Positions 11,075 through 21,701 of a DNA stretch of 64,000 bases are shown here, piece by piece (position 1 is the stretch's first letter; the number at the start of each line of letters is the position of its first letter). The stretch is from Neoechinorhynchus agilis. Its lineage: Eukaryota; Acanthocephala. The stretch covers positions 6,572,001 to 6,636,000 of the forward strand of contig CM121341.1 in assembly GCA_051530055.1 (NCBI GenBank), written 5' to 3'. The translations under genes were made by a program, and so were the position numbers. The notes beneath the pieces are model-generated. The model was not told the DNA's origin and made no database searches. It saw nothing but the letters and a program-made list of their open reading frames with translations.

Positions 11075-12475
11075 ATGTCGGTTCGTGGAGGCACTATCCA
11101 GCTCCAGATAGGCGGATGTGGTAATAGATTGGGATGCCAATATTGGTTGGCCTTATCCGAAGACCACAATATCAACATTGGAAATGGTCTATACGATGGC
11201 AATAATAAAAGTGATGTCCTATTTGCTGATACAGCGTTCAATATAAACAAGTACGGTCAATATAGACCAAAGTGTATCCTAATTGACAATGACAAATTGA
11301 GACTGGATGGAATATTGTCTGAAGCAGGACTTAAATCATTTTTCTGTGAAGACACAAAGGTTTTGGTCAAAGCGGACACACTGTGTTTGGATCGAGATTC
11401 TGCTGAAACTCAAATATCTATTGAGCCGATATTGGAGGTATTGAGAAAAGAATTGGAAATTAACGATTTTCCATGTGGACTTCAATTAGTTCATTCAGCG
11501 TCGGGGTCTTTTACTACCAAATGTGTCAATGCTCTATTACCAGAGATAAAGAATCATTATAATAAGAAGTTTATAATGAACGCCGTTGTCCTACCAGAAA
11601 TAGAACCAGGCGGTATTGGTGGATGTAATTTTAGAATGATTCCATTGTTCGACTCACTAATTAATCATTCCGAAGGGTGTTTCCTCTACGACAACGGAGC
11701 ACTCCAACTTGTTTGGCAGTCATTAAGATCCAGTGAGAATACACAATTAGATAACCTTAATCATTTGGCAGCCACTCATTTGGCAGGAATAACAGCCTCC
11801 CATCGACTTCCAGGTCCAATGAATCGATCCCTTCGCAATTTATTAAACGGAATAATCATGCTTACTGGAATGCACTTTTTCATTCCTTCAATATCACCCA
11901 TTAATTGTCTCACAGAGAAGATATGCTGCCAAGGAAATGTATTCGATTACACCAGACAATTATTTAAACTTGAAAACTCAATGCTCATCGCCAATAGGCA
12001 TCCAAGTTTGATTAGGCACTATTCTGCAGCCGGTGTGTACCGTGGACCAGTTTCGCCGTTTGAAGCAAGACGCGAGCTAGAAAATCTGATTGTGAAACGA
12101 CCAGAGGTGTTCCCGGCTGAATCCGGATTCGCCTTTGAACACGCATTTGTTTCAAGTTCTGGAGATCATGGACCCTTGACTATGACGGCTGCATTGAATT
12201 CCAATTCGTGCGCTGATCCCATTCAAAGGATAATTGAAACCTGTACTGTTAACGAAGGCAAAGTTTTGGCTAGGTATCTGGAAGCAAAAGACGAAACCGA
12301 AAAAGCAGAGTTTCAAAATCAGGAAAATAGTTTGAGAAACATTGTTGATCTTTATCAGAAGGATGCCCTGAGCATGTACGAAAGTGCAAAATCTGATGAA
12401 GGAAATACTAAGATTAAATTGAACAAAGTGGAAGAGTCTGATCAATATTTAGATTCTGACAATCTCGAACAGTAG
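11075..12475 (+). CDS. Beta-tubulin-like protein lacking the GTP-binding signature
   Basis: An intronless 466-residue ORF starting at ATG 11075. The overall path is beta-tubulin: IQLQIGGCGNRLGCQYW (usual IQAGQCGNQIGAKFW), YRPKCILIDND (usual YVPRAILVDLE), GLQLVHS, LNHLAATHLAGITASHRLPG (usual [20 protein letters not shown]), LHFFIPSISPI (usual LHFFMPGFAPL) and an acidic C-terminal tail. Length is close to beta-tubulin's 445. However, the tubulin signature GGGTGSG is replaced by SASGSFT at residues 141-147 and the upstream GAGNNWA loop is absent, so GTP binding should be lost. The reading frame has stayed open for 466 codons, arguing for selection rather than decay. The missing introns suggest an old retrocopy. 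Possible roles (non-polymerising partner, testis or sensory microtubule specialisation) are speculation. Misato, delta and epsilon tubulins fit less well. Confidence 0.82.
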   Translation: MSVRGGTIQLQIGGCGNRLGCQYWLALSEDHNINIGNGLYDGNNKSDVLFADTAFNINKYGQYRPKCILIDNDKLRLDGILSEAGLKSFFCEDTKVLVKADTLCLDRDSAETQISIEPILEVLRKELEINDFPCGLQLVHSASGSFTTKCVNALLPEIKNHYNKKFIMNAVVLPEIEPGGIGGCNFRMIPLFDSLINHSEGCFLYDNGALQLVWQSLRSSENTQLDNLNHLAATHLAGITASHRLPGPMNRSLRNLLNGIIMLTGMHFFIPSISPINCLTEKICCQGNVFDYTRQLFKLENSMLIANRHPSLIRHYSAAGVYRGPVSPFEARRELENLIVKRPEVFPAESGFAFEHAFVSSSGDHGPLTMTAALNSNSCADPIQRIIETCTVNEGKVLARYLEAKDETEKAEFQNQENSLRNIVDLYQKDALSMYESAKSDEGNTKIKLNKVEESDQYLDSDNLEQ

Positions 12476-14270
12476 CGTGTTTTTAAATTAAAATGAATCT
12501 GCGTTTAAAGGAATTCATTTATATTGTTTTTCTTCGCGTACGATAAATAAAAAAATTCGCATAACTTCCGAACAACATTTTCAGTGATTCTGGCGAAAAT
12601 GAGGACCACCGAATCATTTTACTTTCTGTGTTCTACATTTTTTGCCTTTGGCAATGCCGTTCGTGCGAGATTTTTGGCAAAAGTTTTAGTAATCTCGAAC
12701 AGTAGCGTGCTTTTAAATTAAAATGAATCTGCGTTTAAAGGAATTCATTTATATTGTTTTTCTTCGCGTACGATAAATAAAAAAATTCGCATAACTTCGA
12801 ACAACATTTTCAGTGATTCTGGCGAAAATGAGGACCACCGAATCATTTTACTTTCTGTGTTCTACATTTTTTGCCTTTGGCAATGCCGTTCGTGCGAGAT
12901 TTTTGGCAAAAGTTTTAGTAATCTCGAACAGTAGCGTGCTTTTAAATTAAAATGAATCTGCGTTTAAAGGAATTCATTTATATTGTTTTTCTTCGCGTAC
13001 GATAAATAAAAAAATTCGCATAACTCCGAACAACATTTTCAGTGATTCTGGCGAAAATGAGGACCACCGAATCATTTTACTTTCTGTGTTCTACATTTTT
13101 TGCCTTTGGCAATGCCGTTCGTGCGAGATTTTTGGCAAAAGTTTTAGTAATCTCGAACAGTAGCGTGCTTTTAAATTAAATGAATCTGCGTTTAAAGGAA
13201 TTCATTTATATTGTTTCTTCGCGTACGATAAATAAAAAAATTCGCATAACTTCGAACAACATTTTCAGTGATTCTGGCGAAAATGAGGACCACCGAATCA
13301 TTTTACTTTCTGTGTTCTACATTTTTTGCCTTTGGCAATGCCGTTCGTGCGAATTTTTGGCAAAAGTTTTAGTAATCTCGAACAGTAGCGTGTTTTAAAT
13401 TAAAATGAATCTGCGTTTAAAGGAATTCATTTATATTGTTTTTCTTCGCGTACGATAAATAAAAAAATTCGCATAACTCCGAACAACATTTTCAGTGATT
13501 CTGGCGAAAATGAGGACCACCGAATCATTTTACTTTCTGTGTTCTACATTTTTTGCCTTTGGCAATGCCGTTCGTGCGAGATTTTTGGCAAAAGTTTTAG
13601 TAATCTCGAACAGTAGCGTGCTTTTAAATTAAAATGAATCTGCGTTTAAAGGAATTCATTTATATTGTTTTTCTTCGCGTACGATAAATAAAAAAATTCG
13701 CATAACTCGAACAACATTTTCAGTGATTCTGGCGAAAATGAGGACACGAATCATTTTACTTTCTGTGTTCTACATTTTTGCCTTTGGCATGCGTTCGTGC
13801 GAGATTTTTGGCAAAAGTTTTAGTAATCTCGAACAGTAGCGTGTTTTAAATTAAAATGAATCTGCGTTTAAAGGAATTCATTTATATTGTTTTTCTTCGC
13901 GTACGATAAATAAAAAAATTCGCATAATCGAACAACATTTTCAGTGATTCTGGCGAAAATGAGGACACGAATCATTTTACTTTCTGTTTTTTTTTGCCTT
14001 TGGCAATGCCGTTCGTGCGAGATTTTTGGCAAAAGTTTTAGTAATCTCGAACAGTAGCGTGTTTTAAATTAAAATGAATCTGCGTTTAAAGGAATTCATT
14101 TATATTGTTTTTCTTCGCGTACGATAAATAAAAAAATTCGCATAACTCCGAACAACATTTTCAGTGATTCTGGCGAAAATGAGGACCACCGAATCATTTT
14201 ACTTTCTGTGTTCTACATTTTTTGCCTTTGGCAATGCCGTTCGTGCGAGATTTTTGGCAAAAGTTTTAGT
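12461..14270 (+). repeat. Eight-unit tandem array derived from the tubulin-like gene's 3' end
   Basis: Units start at about 12461, 12691, 12920, 13149, 13373, 13602, 13825 and 14043, giving a period of 218-230 nt. Each begins AATCTCGAACAGTAGCGTG, which in unit 1 is the last four sense codons and stop of the tubulin-like ORF, and continues through its 3' flank, ending AAAAGTTTTAGT. Units differ by a few small deletions, the seventh being the most worn. Short ORFs inside it are repeat translation, not genes. Confidence 0.95.
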
Positions 14271-16041
14271 TATTAATACCGGGATAATATAAAACGCTAA
14301 AAATGTGATCAATCACGTGGTAAAATCTCAATTATACTCACATAAAGCAATTCCCCGTAAAAAAGCTGGAATTCTGGTGGTTTTAAGCTTTATATGTTTC
14401 ATAAAAACGAAACTGTCAATTTTTTAATCTTCATCTACTAGCAACCGCTTTAGAAAAGTCACTTGTATTCGTTAGTTATGTTTATCCCAACAATTCTCAG
14501 CTTTTCTAATTTAATGGAAATATGAGAACGACAAAATGTATTAATTTGAATCTGTACATTGTATAAAATCCACGATATTATCGACTTTATTAGACGGATC
14601 TAAAATCTCAATTTAACTGATCGGGAAAAAGCCGTATTGTACTCGTTTTAGCCTCTTAGAGTTTTCTACGATCGCCAATATTTTGTGATCTGAATTTACG
14701 ATTTAACAGCACTAAGCAATTTCCCCATTCATCTTCCTTCATTTCATTTGGAAGGTGGCGATCGAAACGCGACCGCGCCACCTTCTGTTCCAAAAATTAA
14801 GTTCCCGAAATGTCTCGATTGCCATTCCGCATTCTACAGAATGTGCCCAAGAGGACAGAAACCCTTTTTAGTTTTGCAGAATGGCAAAAAGATTTTCAGT
14901 TTTCCTTCAATTCGCAAAGCGAAACCGCCACACAGATTGACGAAACTAACGTACTGCATACTTATTATATATAGAATTGAAATTTGTTTAAAAAAAGGAG
15001 CGTTTTAATTCTTTAAGATCAATTCGACACTGTCTTATTCCTTCTGCTTTATCAACAAACTATAATGCTCATTATATCTTTAGAAGAATGAGTGATGTTT
15101 TATTGTTAATCAATTGTTAATTTTTATTATGTGGCCTATTTAATAAATAGTAATAACCTTTTTTTATCATTTTGTTGAACAAAAAAAACGGAAATGTAAA
15201 TCCGAAACGTTATGCCTTGGAGGGAAAAGATATTTTCTTTTGATAGTTTTGCCAACCCCCAGATTTGAGTTTACCAATTTATTTCCTCGATATTTCACCT
15301 CTCGGATAATTCCGACATTTTCCCAAAGTTTGTCTGCGAAACAATGACAAACCTTGGGAAAATGTCGGAATTATCCGAGAGGTGAAATATCCATATGAAA
15401 ATAAATTAGTGAATTTAAATCCCCAATGTGGCAAAACTACTAAAAGAAAATATTTTGTTCATTTGATTTAAACAATATCCTAAATTCTGAAGCATCGATT
15501 TGCCTGATTGCAAATATAGCTTACTATATTCGTAGATCGTGCCACGAATCAATGTTAAGCCGCTGATATCTCTTGGTATATTTTTCGTAAAATTTGACGT
15601 CTTGAGCGAAATATCGACATTTTTAAAATGCAAAACTTTATACTTTTTTATTCATGCTTATAACACACGTCCGCTTCGTCAATTATGTTCTTATGTGATT
15701 TTTGCAATTTATCTGTTGTTACGCATTAACATTCTCGATTATTTTTGGTATAAAAGATTGCATTTTCAAAAACCTCACAGATTTTTCTTTGTAACAGTCA
15801 ATACGAACCTTGAGCGACTTATTATTAACGGCGACCTTTTAAATTCTTATAGAAAATGCTAAAGTGTTTATTTCAGTTGCATTGAACCCTTTAAATGAAA
15901 GTTCTGTTCATACAAAAGCTACGCAAAAATTGACGCGTTCCGAAAAAGTTCGTATTATTTTCAACAGCTATTTAGTTTATATCTATTTGCATATTGTATG
16001 CGTCACCGAGATGGAAACGTAATAAAAATACGTTCTTTAAA
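14271..16041. other. Intergenic region with a MITE and an unassigned exon candidate
   Basis: At 14748-15008 (+) there is an 86-codon open stretch without an ATG start. It includes CLDCHSAFYRMCPRG, with closely spaced cysteines, and could be an exon, but I recognise no family. A MITE occupies 15244-15439. Nothing else is supported. Confidence 0.3.
15244..15439. mobile_element. Fold-back MITE, larger member of the 7.5-kb family
   Basis: Nearly the whole element is an inverted repeat. The left arm runs AGTTTTGCCA, then AATTTATTT, TATTTCACCTCTCGGATAA, then TTCCGACATTTTCCCAA; the right arm is its reverse complement, separated by a loop of about 35 nt. Outer TIRs are AGTTTTGCC / GGCAAAACT. The inner AATTTATTT and ATAATTCCGACATT blocks match the element at 7509-7644. 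Confidence 0.75.
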
Positions 16042-16808
16042 ATGATTTTATCGGTAGTTCCTATGATACTTTTAGCCTTACTACGATCAACAGAGTTTCT
16101 GCGTGCAGTACACGACCAATCAGCGCACGTCCAATTCGTTCCCTATGTTATTCCAGCGTATTACAGTCGTATCAAAGGGCCAATCAGAATCTTGTCCATC
16201 AAAAACTATACGCGAATCAAATTATCGGCGAAGTATAGACAACCTCTAATGCGCTTGAGATCTACTCTCGACAATTTAACAAACGACACCCGATATTTAA
16301 AACTGTTTAAGTGTTAGAACTCGACAAAAATAATGTCTTGCTGAGGTCAATCAATCGGCCTGGGATTATCAGAGTAGATATACTTTTGCGAATTGTAAAA
16401 ACATCACATGTTCTGGACAAAGCTGTTGTACTACTAGAAGTAGATCCCAAAACTAGGCTTGTTCTTAACAAAAAACTGGAACATGAGCGACACGAACACG
16501 TGCGATTGGCTGGACGAGAACTGGAGTTACGATTTAATGGGAGTCCCGCTTTTTCACGTAAATCGCTCGTCATTGTTGCTATGATCGGAGCATTTTACTT
16601 CCTTGTGATGTTCTTGTGCATATTTGTGATTCGATCTCTATTGGCCATCAAACAATTAAAACTTTCAAAACGGACACATGGTCAATCAAATCTTAAAAGC
16701 TCGTTTAACATATTTGACACTACACTCGACCAAAATTCAAGCGGAGAAAATATTCAAACGAATTCGCTTGTTTACATTGGCAGTCGAGGATATAATAGTT
16801 TGGTGTAA
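16042..16808 (+). CDS. Putative single-pass membrane protein with cadherin-like spacing
   Basis: ATG 16042 opens a hydrophobic signal peptide (ILSVVPMILLALL). An extracellular part of about 160 residues follows. Near residue 190 there is a long helix IVAMIGAFYFLVMFLCIFVI and a polar cytoplasmic tail ending at 16808. The stretch LELDKNNVLLRSI then VDILLRIVK then AVVLLEVDP has the strand spacing of a cadherin repeat, but calcium-binding motifs are not evident, so this is only a suggestion. The first frame closes near 16316 and the second opens at 16311, so an intron or a frame break must lie there; I found no convincing GT-AG pair. I treat the two as one gene because the signal peptide is in one part and the membrane helix in the other. 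Confidence 0.45.
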
Positions 16809-17409
16809 CACTAATTTTTGGCTCTCAAAATAAAACAACTGAAAATAAAATCGTACTTTCACCCGAACGCTATTATAATAGTAACGACTAGATAAATTAG
16901 CGTATAAGTTTTTATAAAAGCTCTGAAAATAATATCTCGTACAACACCATATTTTTTTAATTTCCCATAATTCTCATGTGATCTATTAGTCGATCAAGCG
17001 ATATTTTAGACGTACTATATTCGTGTAAATTTATAAAGGACGATAATTTGACAGTGGTTTCGTCATTTTTATTTCTCAAAAGAGGACATAGGTTAGTGCA
17101 TTTGCAAATCTATTAAAAATTGTAGCACTCAGATAAAGTTTTTTTTAATTGTAGCGTTTTCTCAATCACAGCTGAATAAAACGTCTTTTTGCCTCAAAAA
17201 TTCAAGTAAATAGATACGAAGCGCTGGTCCGCTACTTTCAAAATGTCTGTTGTCAAGACTAACATTTCTGATAAGTCTTTTGAAACCTAAAGCAAAGGTT
17301 GCCCACAAGTACTAAATTTATCCATGGGATATGATTTTAAAGTTTCCATAGAAACCATTTATACACTCGAAGTCGAAATTGATCAGTGTTTGTGGATCAA
17401 TACAAGCAA
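16809..17409. other. Intergenic, nothing recognised
   Basis: AT-rich; no ORF, repeat or RNA gene that I can support. It must contain the promoter of the following vWA-like gene. Confidence 0.4.
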
Positions 17410-18451
17410 ATGCTTGACTGGGTTAGGAGTGCGTCATTTTTAGTTTTATTTGTAGTTAGTAAACTGGTAATGAAGGCAGAAGCAGGAAGCTGTTATGGAC
17501 AACAGTTGGATGCCTACTTTGTAATAACAGTTCCAAAGAGTTCATTGAATACAGCGGTAAGCATGGTAGCGAACATTGATTCGCAGTCATTAAACCGAAG
17601 GACTGTAAATCTTTGTCATAAGAAGACATCTTCAAGAATCTGGGTTACCGACCGGAAGTGGCCAACGAGTATCAATTTTATACCACAGCTCAACATTTGA
17701 CATTTTGCAAATGGATGGATATTTGGCCTATTTGAAGTTGTCGCAGTCAATAAGACAAATTAATAAATTTTTAAGCGATCTTGAGAAGTTGTCTAAAGGA
17801 CAAATGTTCAACAATTCCGATATAAAGTTCATAGGAAAGCAAATAAACCAATTCGCAATTACACGGATGTTGTTTAAGCAAAAAAGCTTCCTGAACACAA
17901 CACGCCAGAGGGCTGTTGTCTATATCAGCGAAGGGATTCTGAAAGATTTAATACAGGCTGACAAAAGATATGATCAATACAATGAACATTTAGCGTTGAG
18001 TTTCAATCAGACTGCTAGTGGACCGCGTGATTTAATGTGTAAGGTCGAAGAGAAAACGGTTAAAACATGCGTCGTGCTGAACACTGATCCTTCGTATTTG
18101 TCCAAATTTTCGAAGATGGATGGAAACGTCATGATGTTTCTAGAATTGCTAAATTTTCGTGAGGACCTCATTAAAACGGACGCTGAAACGCGAATGACCA
18201 TTCGGTATTATGAATCAAGAATTAGTTCACCGGAAAATATTTTGCTTCTTAAACCAGAAGCATCGTTGCTTGAAAATCGACACAAAATTCCCGTTCTCAG
18301 ACTTTGCAAAAATCGCGCCAGTGGCAGCGATTCGATTGATGCCGTGCCGCTGATATTAAACATTCCGGACACAAGATATTGTGCCTTTGTCATCAATGTG
18401 GCAATGGTCATTGTAGCGCTTTTTAATTTAGTTGCTCCATACTTCATTTGA
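17410..18451 (+). CDS. Secreted, degenerate von Willebrand A-like protein, copy 2
   Basis: Paralogue of the gene at 9.3 kb. ATG 17410 begins a signal peptide (MLDWVRSASFLVLFVVSKL), then AYFVITVPKSSLNTA as in copy 1. About 230 nt (17497-17730 here, 9378-9611 there) are almost identical in DNA, including the putative 37-nt intron, whereas the following 700 nt are clearly diverged yet alignable (for example AVVYISEGI versus LFVYISEGI, and LELLNFREDLIKTDAETRM versus LELLNFREDLIDVDLETRM). The metal-ion site is degenerate in the same way. A C-terminal hydrophobic tail suggests GPI or membrane anchoring. The identity step points to gene conversion of the first exon region or purifying selection on it. 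Function unknown. Confidence 0.6.
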
Positions 18452-18904
18452 AATAAATGGTTTTTTAACTCTTCAAGAAATACGATTATTTAGATATAAC
18501 CGAACCAGTCAATCGAAAATCTTAGAGACATTTAAATTATTTTACGAATTTCAACAAGGGCGCCTACAATCACAAAAGTCGACCCAACAACCTGAAACTG
18601 TAAATCATGCCACACATTTCATTTTTTCAATCGGAATTGAACTCTCCTATATCTTATACTCGATTTTGTAAGATAGTTCTTAATTTTCGAGAGGACAAAT
18701 GCAGTCCTTCCCCCGTTATGCGCTTACATTCCTCCGGATTCTCAGATACCTCCAGGAGGCGGGACATCAGTGAGTTTCCACCCTGCGCAGACCAGCGCTT
18801 TCCAATCAGCTCATTCTGAGTTTTTAAAAGAGTTAAAGAGTTTACAAGTGAGACACGAGAAACATGAACATCTTATAAATCGACTTAGTGGAGCTTTAAG
18901 AAAA

Positions 18905-19098
18905 CAAACATAGAAAAAAGATTGTCAATGATGTGGACATCCAGTCTCTGTTACATTCATAAAACCTAGGAACGAATTTGACGTGTGAAAAACTTCTACT
19001 ATGCGAGGTAACCTCAACACGAGTCTCAACAAAAAATGTCTTAAAAATTTGGTATAAATGCCTTGACAATACTTATAGTCCTCGACATAAATAGTGCA
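18905..19098 (+). promoter_or_regulatory. Duplicated upstream region of LRR gene 1
   Basis: About 190 nt before the start codon match 21510-21701 before LRR gene 2. Shared pieces are GATGTGGACATCCAGTCTC / GACGTGGACATCCAGTCTC, the partial palindrome TATGCGAGGTAACCTCA, and AAATTTGGTATAAATGCC, whose TATAAAT is a plausible TATA box about 50 nt before the ATG. The two genes are therefore probably expressed alike. Confidence 0.55.
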
Positions 19099-20274
19099 AT
19101 GAATCTCCAACTCTTTGTCTTAAGTTTTCTATTCGGTCTACTGGTTTACGGAGATGAAGGATCGTCAAACAAATGCACTTCTATATATCCGATTGAAGTA
19201 AATCTTTCAATTCAGTGTAGTTCCAGCCATGACAATGCCACTACACTTATTGAAGCTTTAAATTCAAAAGCAAATGAATCAGTAGTCAGTCTTGCAATTG
19301 CAGGTATTGGTATCGGTGAAATTCCAAACAATCTATCGAACATTCTACCAGGCGTTACCACCTTAAAGCTTGGATATCCGCCTTCAATAAAGTTCGGGAC
19401 ATGCACCGGAAAATGCACAAACAAGTTCTATAACATTGAGAGACTTGAGTTGATAAATATGAATATAAGTGAAATGGAATTCTATAATTCGCTTCCAAAT
19501 CTCAAATATTTAAAAATTGTAGGTGGAGAGATAGCACAACTGGATAAATCATTTGGAATAAAACTTCCTAATCTTAGAAGTCTCTCTATTACTTCTAGTA
19601 AACTGTCAAGTCTTGGAGCAATCAAAAATATTTGTTCACTGTGGTTCTTAAACTTGCGTGAAAATAAGATAACTTCAATTGATATTGACAACACAACTCG
19701 TTTCCAAAACCTTATCGAACTTACTCTGCACGGAAATGCTATTGATTCGGTCACAATCGATCACGGCGCTCTACTCCAACTCAAATATATTCGAATCGAT
19801 TTCTATGGCGATCTTAATCAATTAATCCAAAATCTGAAAACACCGAAACTTAAAATATTGAGCGTAAGAAAAACGAACAGTACGATATTTAATGTTTCTA
19901 ACCTGGAAAACTTGCCTAAGCTGAAAGATTTGTATTTCGAGGAAGGCAAATTGGAAAGAGTGCCGATTGGTAATCAACAGACTAAGGAAAATATATTAAC
20001 TCTTAGCCTTGCAAATAACAATATCAATATTGTAAGTGAATCGGATTTTGAAGGATGGACGAATCTACGTCAACTTTATTTACTGCAAAACAACATCGAG
20101 AAGTTATCATCGAATTCATTCTCGAAGATGGTTAATTTAAGGGTTCTTGATTTAAGATTCAACTCGATTGCGGAATTACACACAGATGCTTTCCAAGGTG
20201 TACCAAAGAATATAAGACTGTACTTTCAAGGAAATCCAATGTCTACTATTCCGCCACACATTTTACACCCATAA
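19099..20274 (+). CDS. Secreted leucine-rich-repeat protein, copy 1
   Basis: ATG 19099 (the same Met as in copy 2) starts a signal peptide, NLQLFVLSFLFGLLVYG. About 370 residues follow, built of repeats of the LxxLxLxxNxI type, for example LWFLNLRENKI, LIELTLHGNAI, LTLSLANNNI, LRQLYLLQNNI and LRVLDLRFNSI, capped by FQGVPKNIRLYFQGNP, an LRR C-terminal cap-like end. There is no membrane helix, so the protein is probably secreted. The C-terminus (HILHP) differs from copy 2 because of a small insertion before the stop, which truncates a basic tail present there. Secreted LRR proteins usually bind other proteins (receptors, matrix, microbes); the ligand is unknown. Single exon. Confidence 0.85.
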   Translation: MNLQLFVLSFLFGLLVYGDEGSSNKCTSIYPIEVNLSIQCSSSHDNATTLIEALNSKANESVVSLAIAGIGIGEIPNNLSNILPGVTTLKLGYPPSIKFGTCTGKCTNKFYNIERLELINMNISEMEFYNSLPNLKYLKIVGGEIAQLDKSFGIKLPNLRSLSITSSKLSSLGAIKNICSLWFLNLRENKITSIDIDNTTRFQNLIELTLHGNAIDSVTIDHGALLQLKYIRIDFYGDLNQLIQNLKTPKLKILSVRKTNSTIFNVSNLENLPKLKDLYFEEGKLERVPIGNQQTKENILTLSLANNNINIVSESDFEGWTNLRQLYLLQNNIEKLSSNSFSKMVNLRVLDLRFNSIAELHTDAFQGVPKNIRLYFQGNPMSTIPPHILHP

Positions 20275-20925
20275 CAAGCCCCGAATGGGATCCTGCTGAT
20301 TTTTAAAATCCACAAATGGAAAAGACGTCAATAAATTAAACGAATTTATGATTATAGAAAGTATTGAAAATCCATAGTAATTCATTTTATTTCTGTTGCA
20401 AGGGAGAGTCCGACGAGCTATTTTTATATTTTCCGTTTTTTAATATCCAAAAACTAAACTACAAAAATTACGACACAATAAAGAAAATGGAGAAGATTCT
20501 ATAAAAATTCCAGATATTGTTCCATTTTCGGTCCTTTGACGGTTTCAAACACGAGCTGCACAAAGGTCCTAGAAAGTAACAAAAAATCGAGGATATTCAA
20601 GAAATCTTGATGATATTTTGCAATTTTTAGGCTTTTGTTTAGTTTTCAAAAACAAACAAATAACAAGTTCGGTAAATTAATACAAATCGAGGAGATTTCA
20701 TGAAAAGTGCGGATATTTTGCCATTTTCGTACTCTTTTTAGTTTTCGAATACTATACAATGCAAAAAATGAAACAAGATAACAAAAATCTATTTTTTTGA
20801 AGTCTGGCCAGCCGGTAACTTTTATTCAATATCTGTGTGTGGCCTTGGACTGTATGCCCAAGAAAAATTATCAACCGTGAAAAAGGCCACACATAAATAC
20901 TGAATAACAAAAATCGTTGAGAGTC
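20275..20925. repeat. Insertion specific to the first LRR duplicate
   Basis: Between the shared downstream sequence of LRR 1 (ending near 20340, GACGTCAATAAATT) and the shared block beginning GTCTATATATCGTCC there are about 580 nt that copy 2 lacks completely. Inside is an inverted repeat, TTATTCAATATC...TGTGTGGCC at about 20821-20844 and its near-complement GGCCACACATAAATA...GAATAA at about 20885-20908. It is probably a non-autonomous transposon insertion after the duplication, although loss from copy 2 is possible. No gene seen. Confidence 0.6.
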
Positions 20926-21320
20926 TATATATCGTCCATATTTTTTGCATTCGAAATGCACGTACTTAAATCTTGTTTCCTTTTTAATGTGTGATTTTTG
21001 CCGAATTGGATCACAATATTTACTCATATAATCTTTTGAATTTAAAGAACCTTAATTAAAACCTTTGCGATTCTCTAATACGTACACGGTTTTGGCAACG
21101 GTACTCCATATCTCCCCGAATCGGTCAGTTTCATTATAGATGACGAAAAAAGACCGGACGGCTGTTTTTAACATGATTGGTCCCAACAGCAAAAAACCCC
21201 AGGGCACTCAACTATTTTCATCAAAGAATCAGCTGCGCGATCACGAAATGGAATTTTTTTATCTTCGATGAAAAATGGGTTGGATAAAGTTGTTTCGCCG
21301 TTCCCAGCGGAACTTTTTTT
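20926..21320 (+). repeat. Segmental duplication block downstream of LRR 1
   Basis: About 395 nt are nearly identical to 22903-23297 downstream of LRR 2 (differences are single bases and short homopolymer changes). Together with the promoter match this shows that gene plus flanks were duplicated in tandem. Confidence 0.9.
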
Positions 21321-21701
21321 AAATTGTAGGAAAATAGTTTCAATTTATACAGAATAAATTATCTTAATAAAGAGTTTTTAAATGTTACAATGTGGTGGAC
21401 AAAAAATTAAAAGAAAATTAATTGTTTCTATTAGTTTTGAAGATGTGCAAATGTTCTTTTTAATTTTAAAAGTGCCAATGTAAGACCTTTGTGAGGTCCT
21501 AAGAATACCAAAATAGAAAAGAGCTTGTCACTGACGTGGACATCCAGTCTCGGTTACACCTCAAAAAGCATAAGAACGAATTCTATGCGGGGTTACTTTT
21601 ACTATGCGAGGTAACCTCAACACGAGTCTCATCAAAAAATGTCTTAAAAATTTGGTATAAATGCCTTGACAAGACCCGTAGTCCTCGACTAAAATCGTGC
21701 A

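Noticed and set aside
12152-12445. Minus-strand ORF opposite the tubulin-like C-terminus
   Set aside because: Shadow of the tubulin-like frame; no start context.
11075-12475. Misato, delta-, epsilon-tubulin or FtsZ
   Set aside because: Spacing and the LNHL...GIT...PG stretch match beta-tubulin best; Misato lacks that block, and the others keep the GTP signature.
13180-13398. 72-codon ORF in the tubulin-derived array
   Set aside because: Repeat translation produced by small deletions in one unit.
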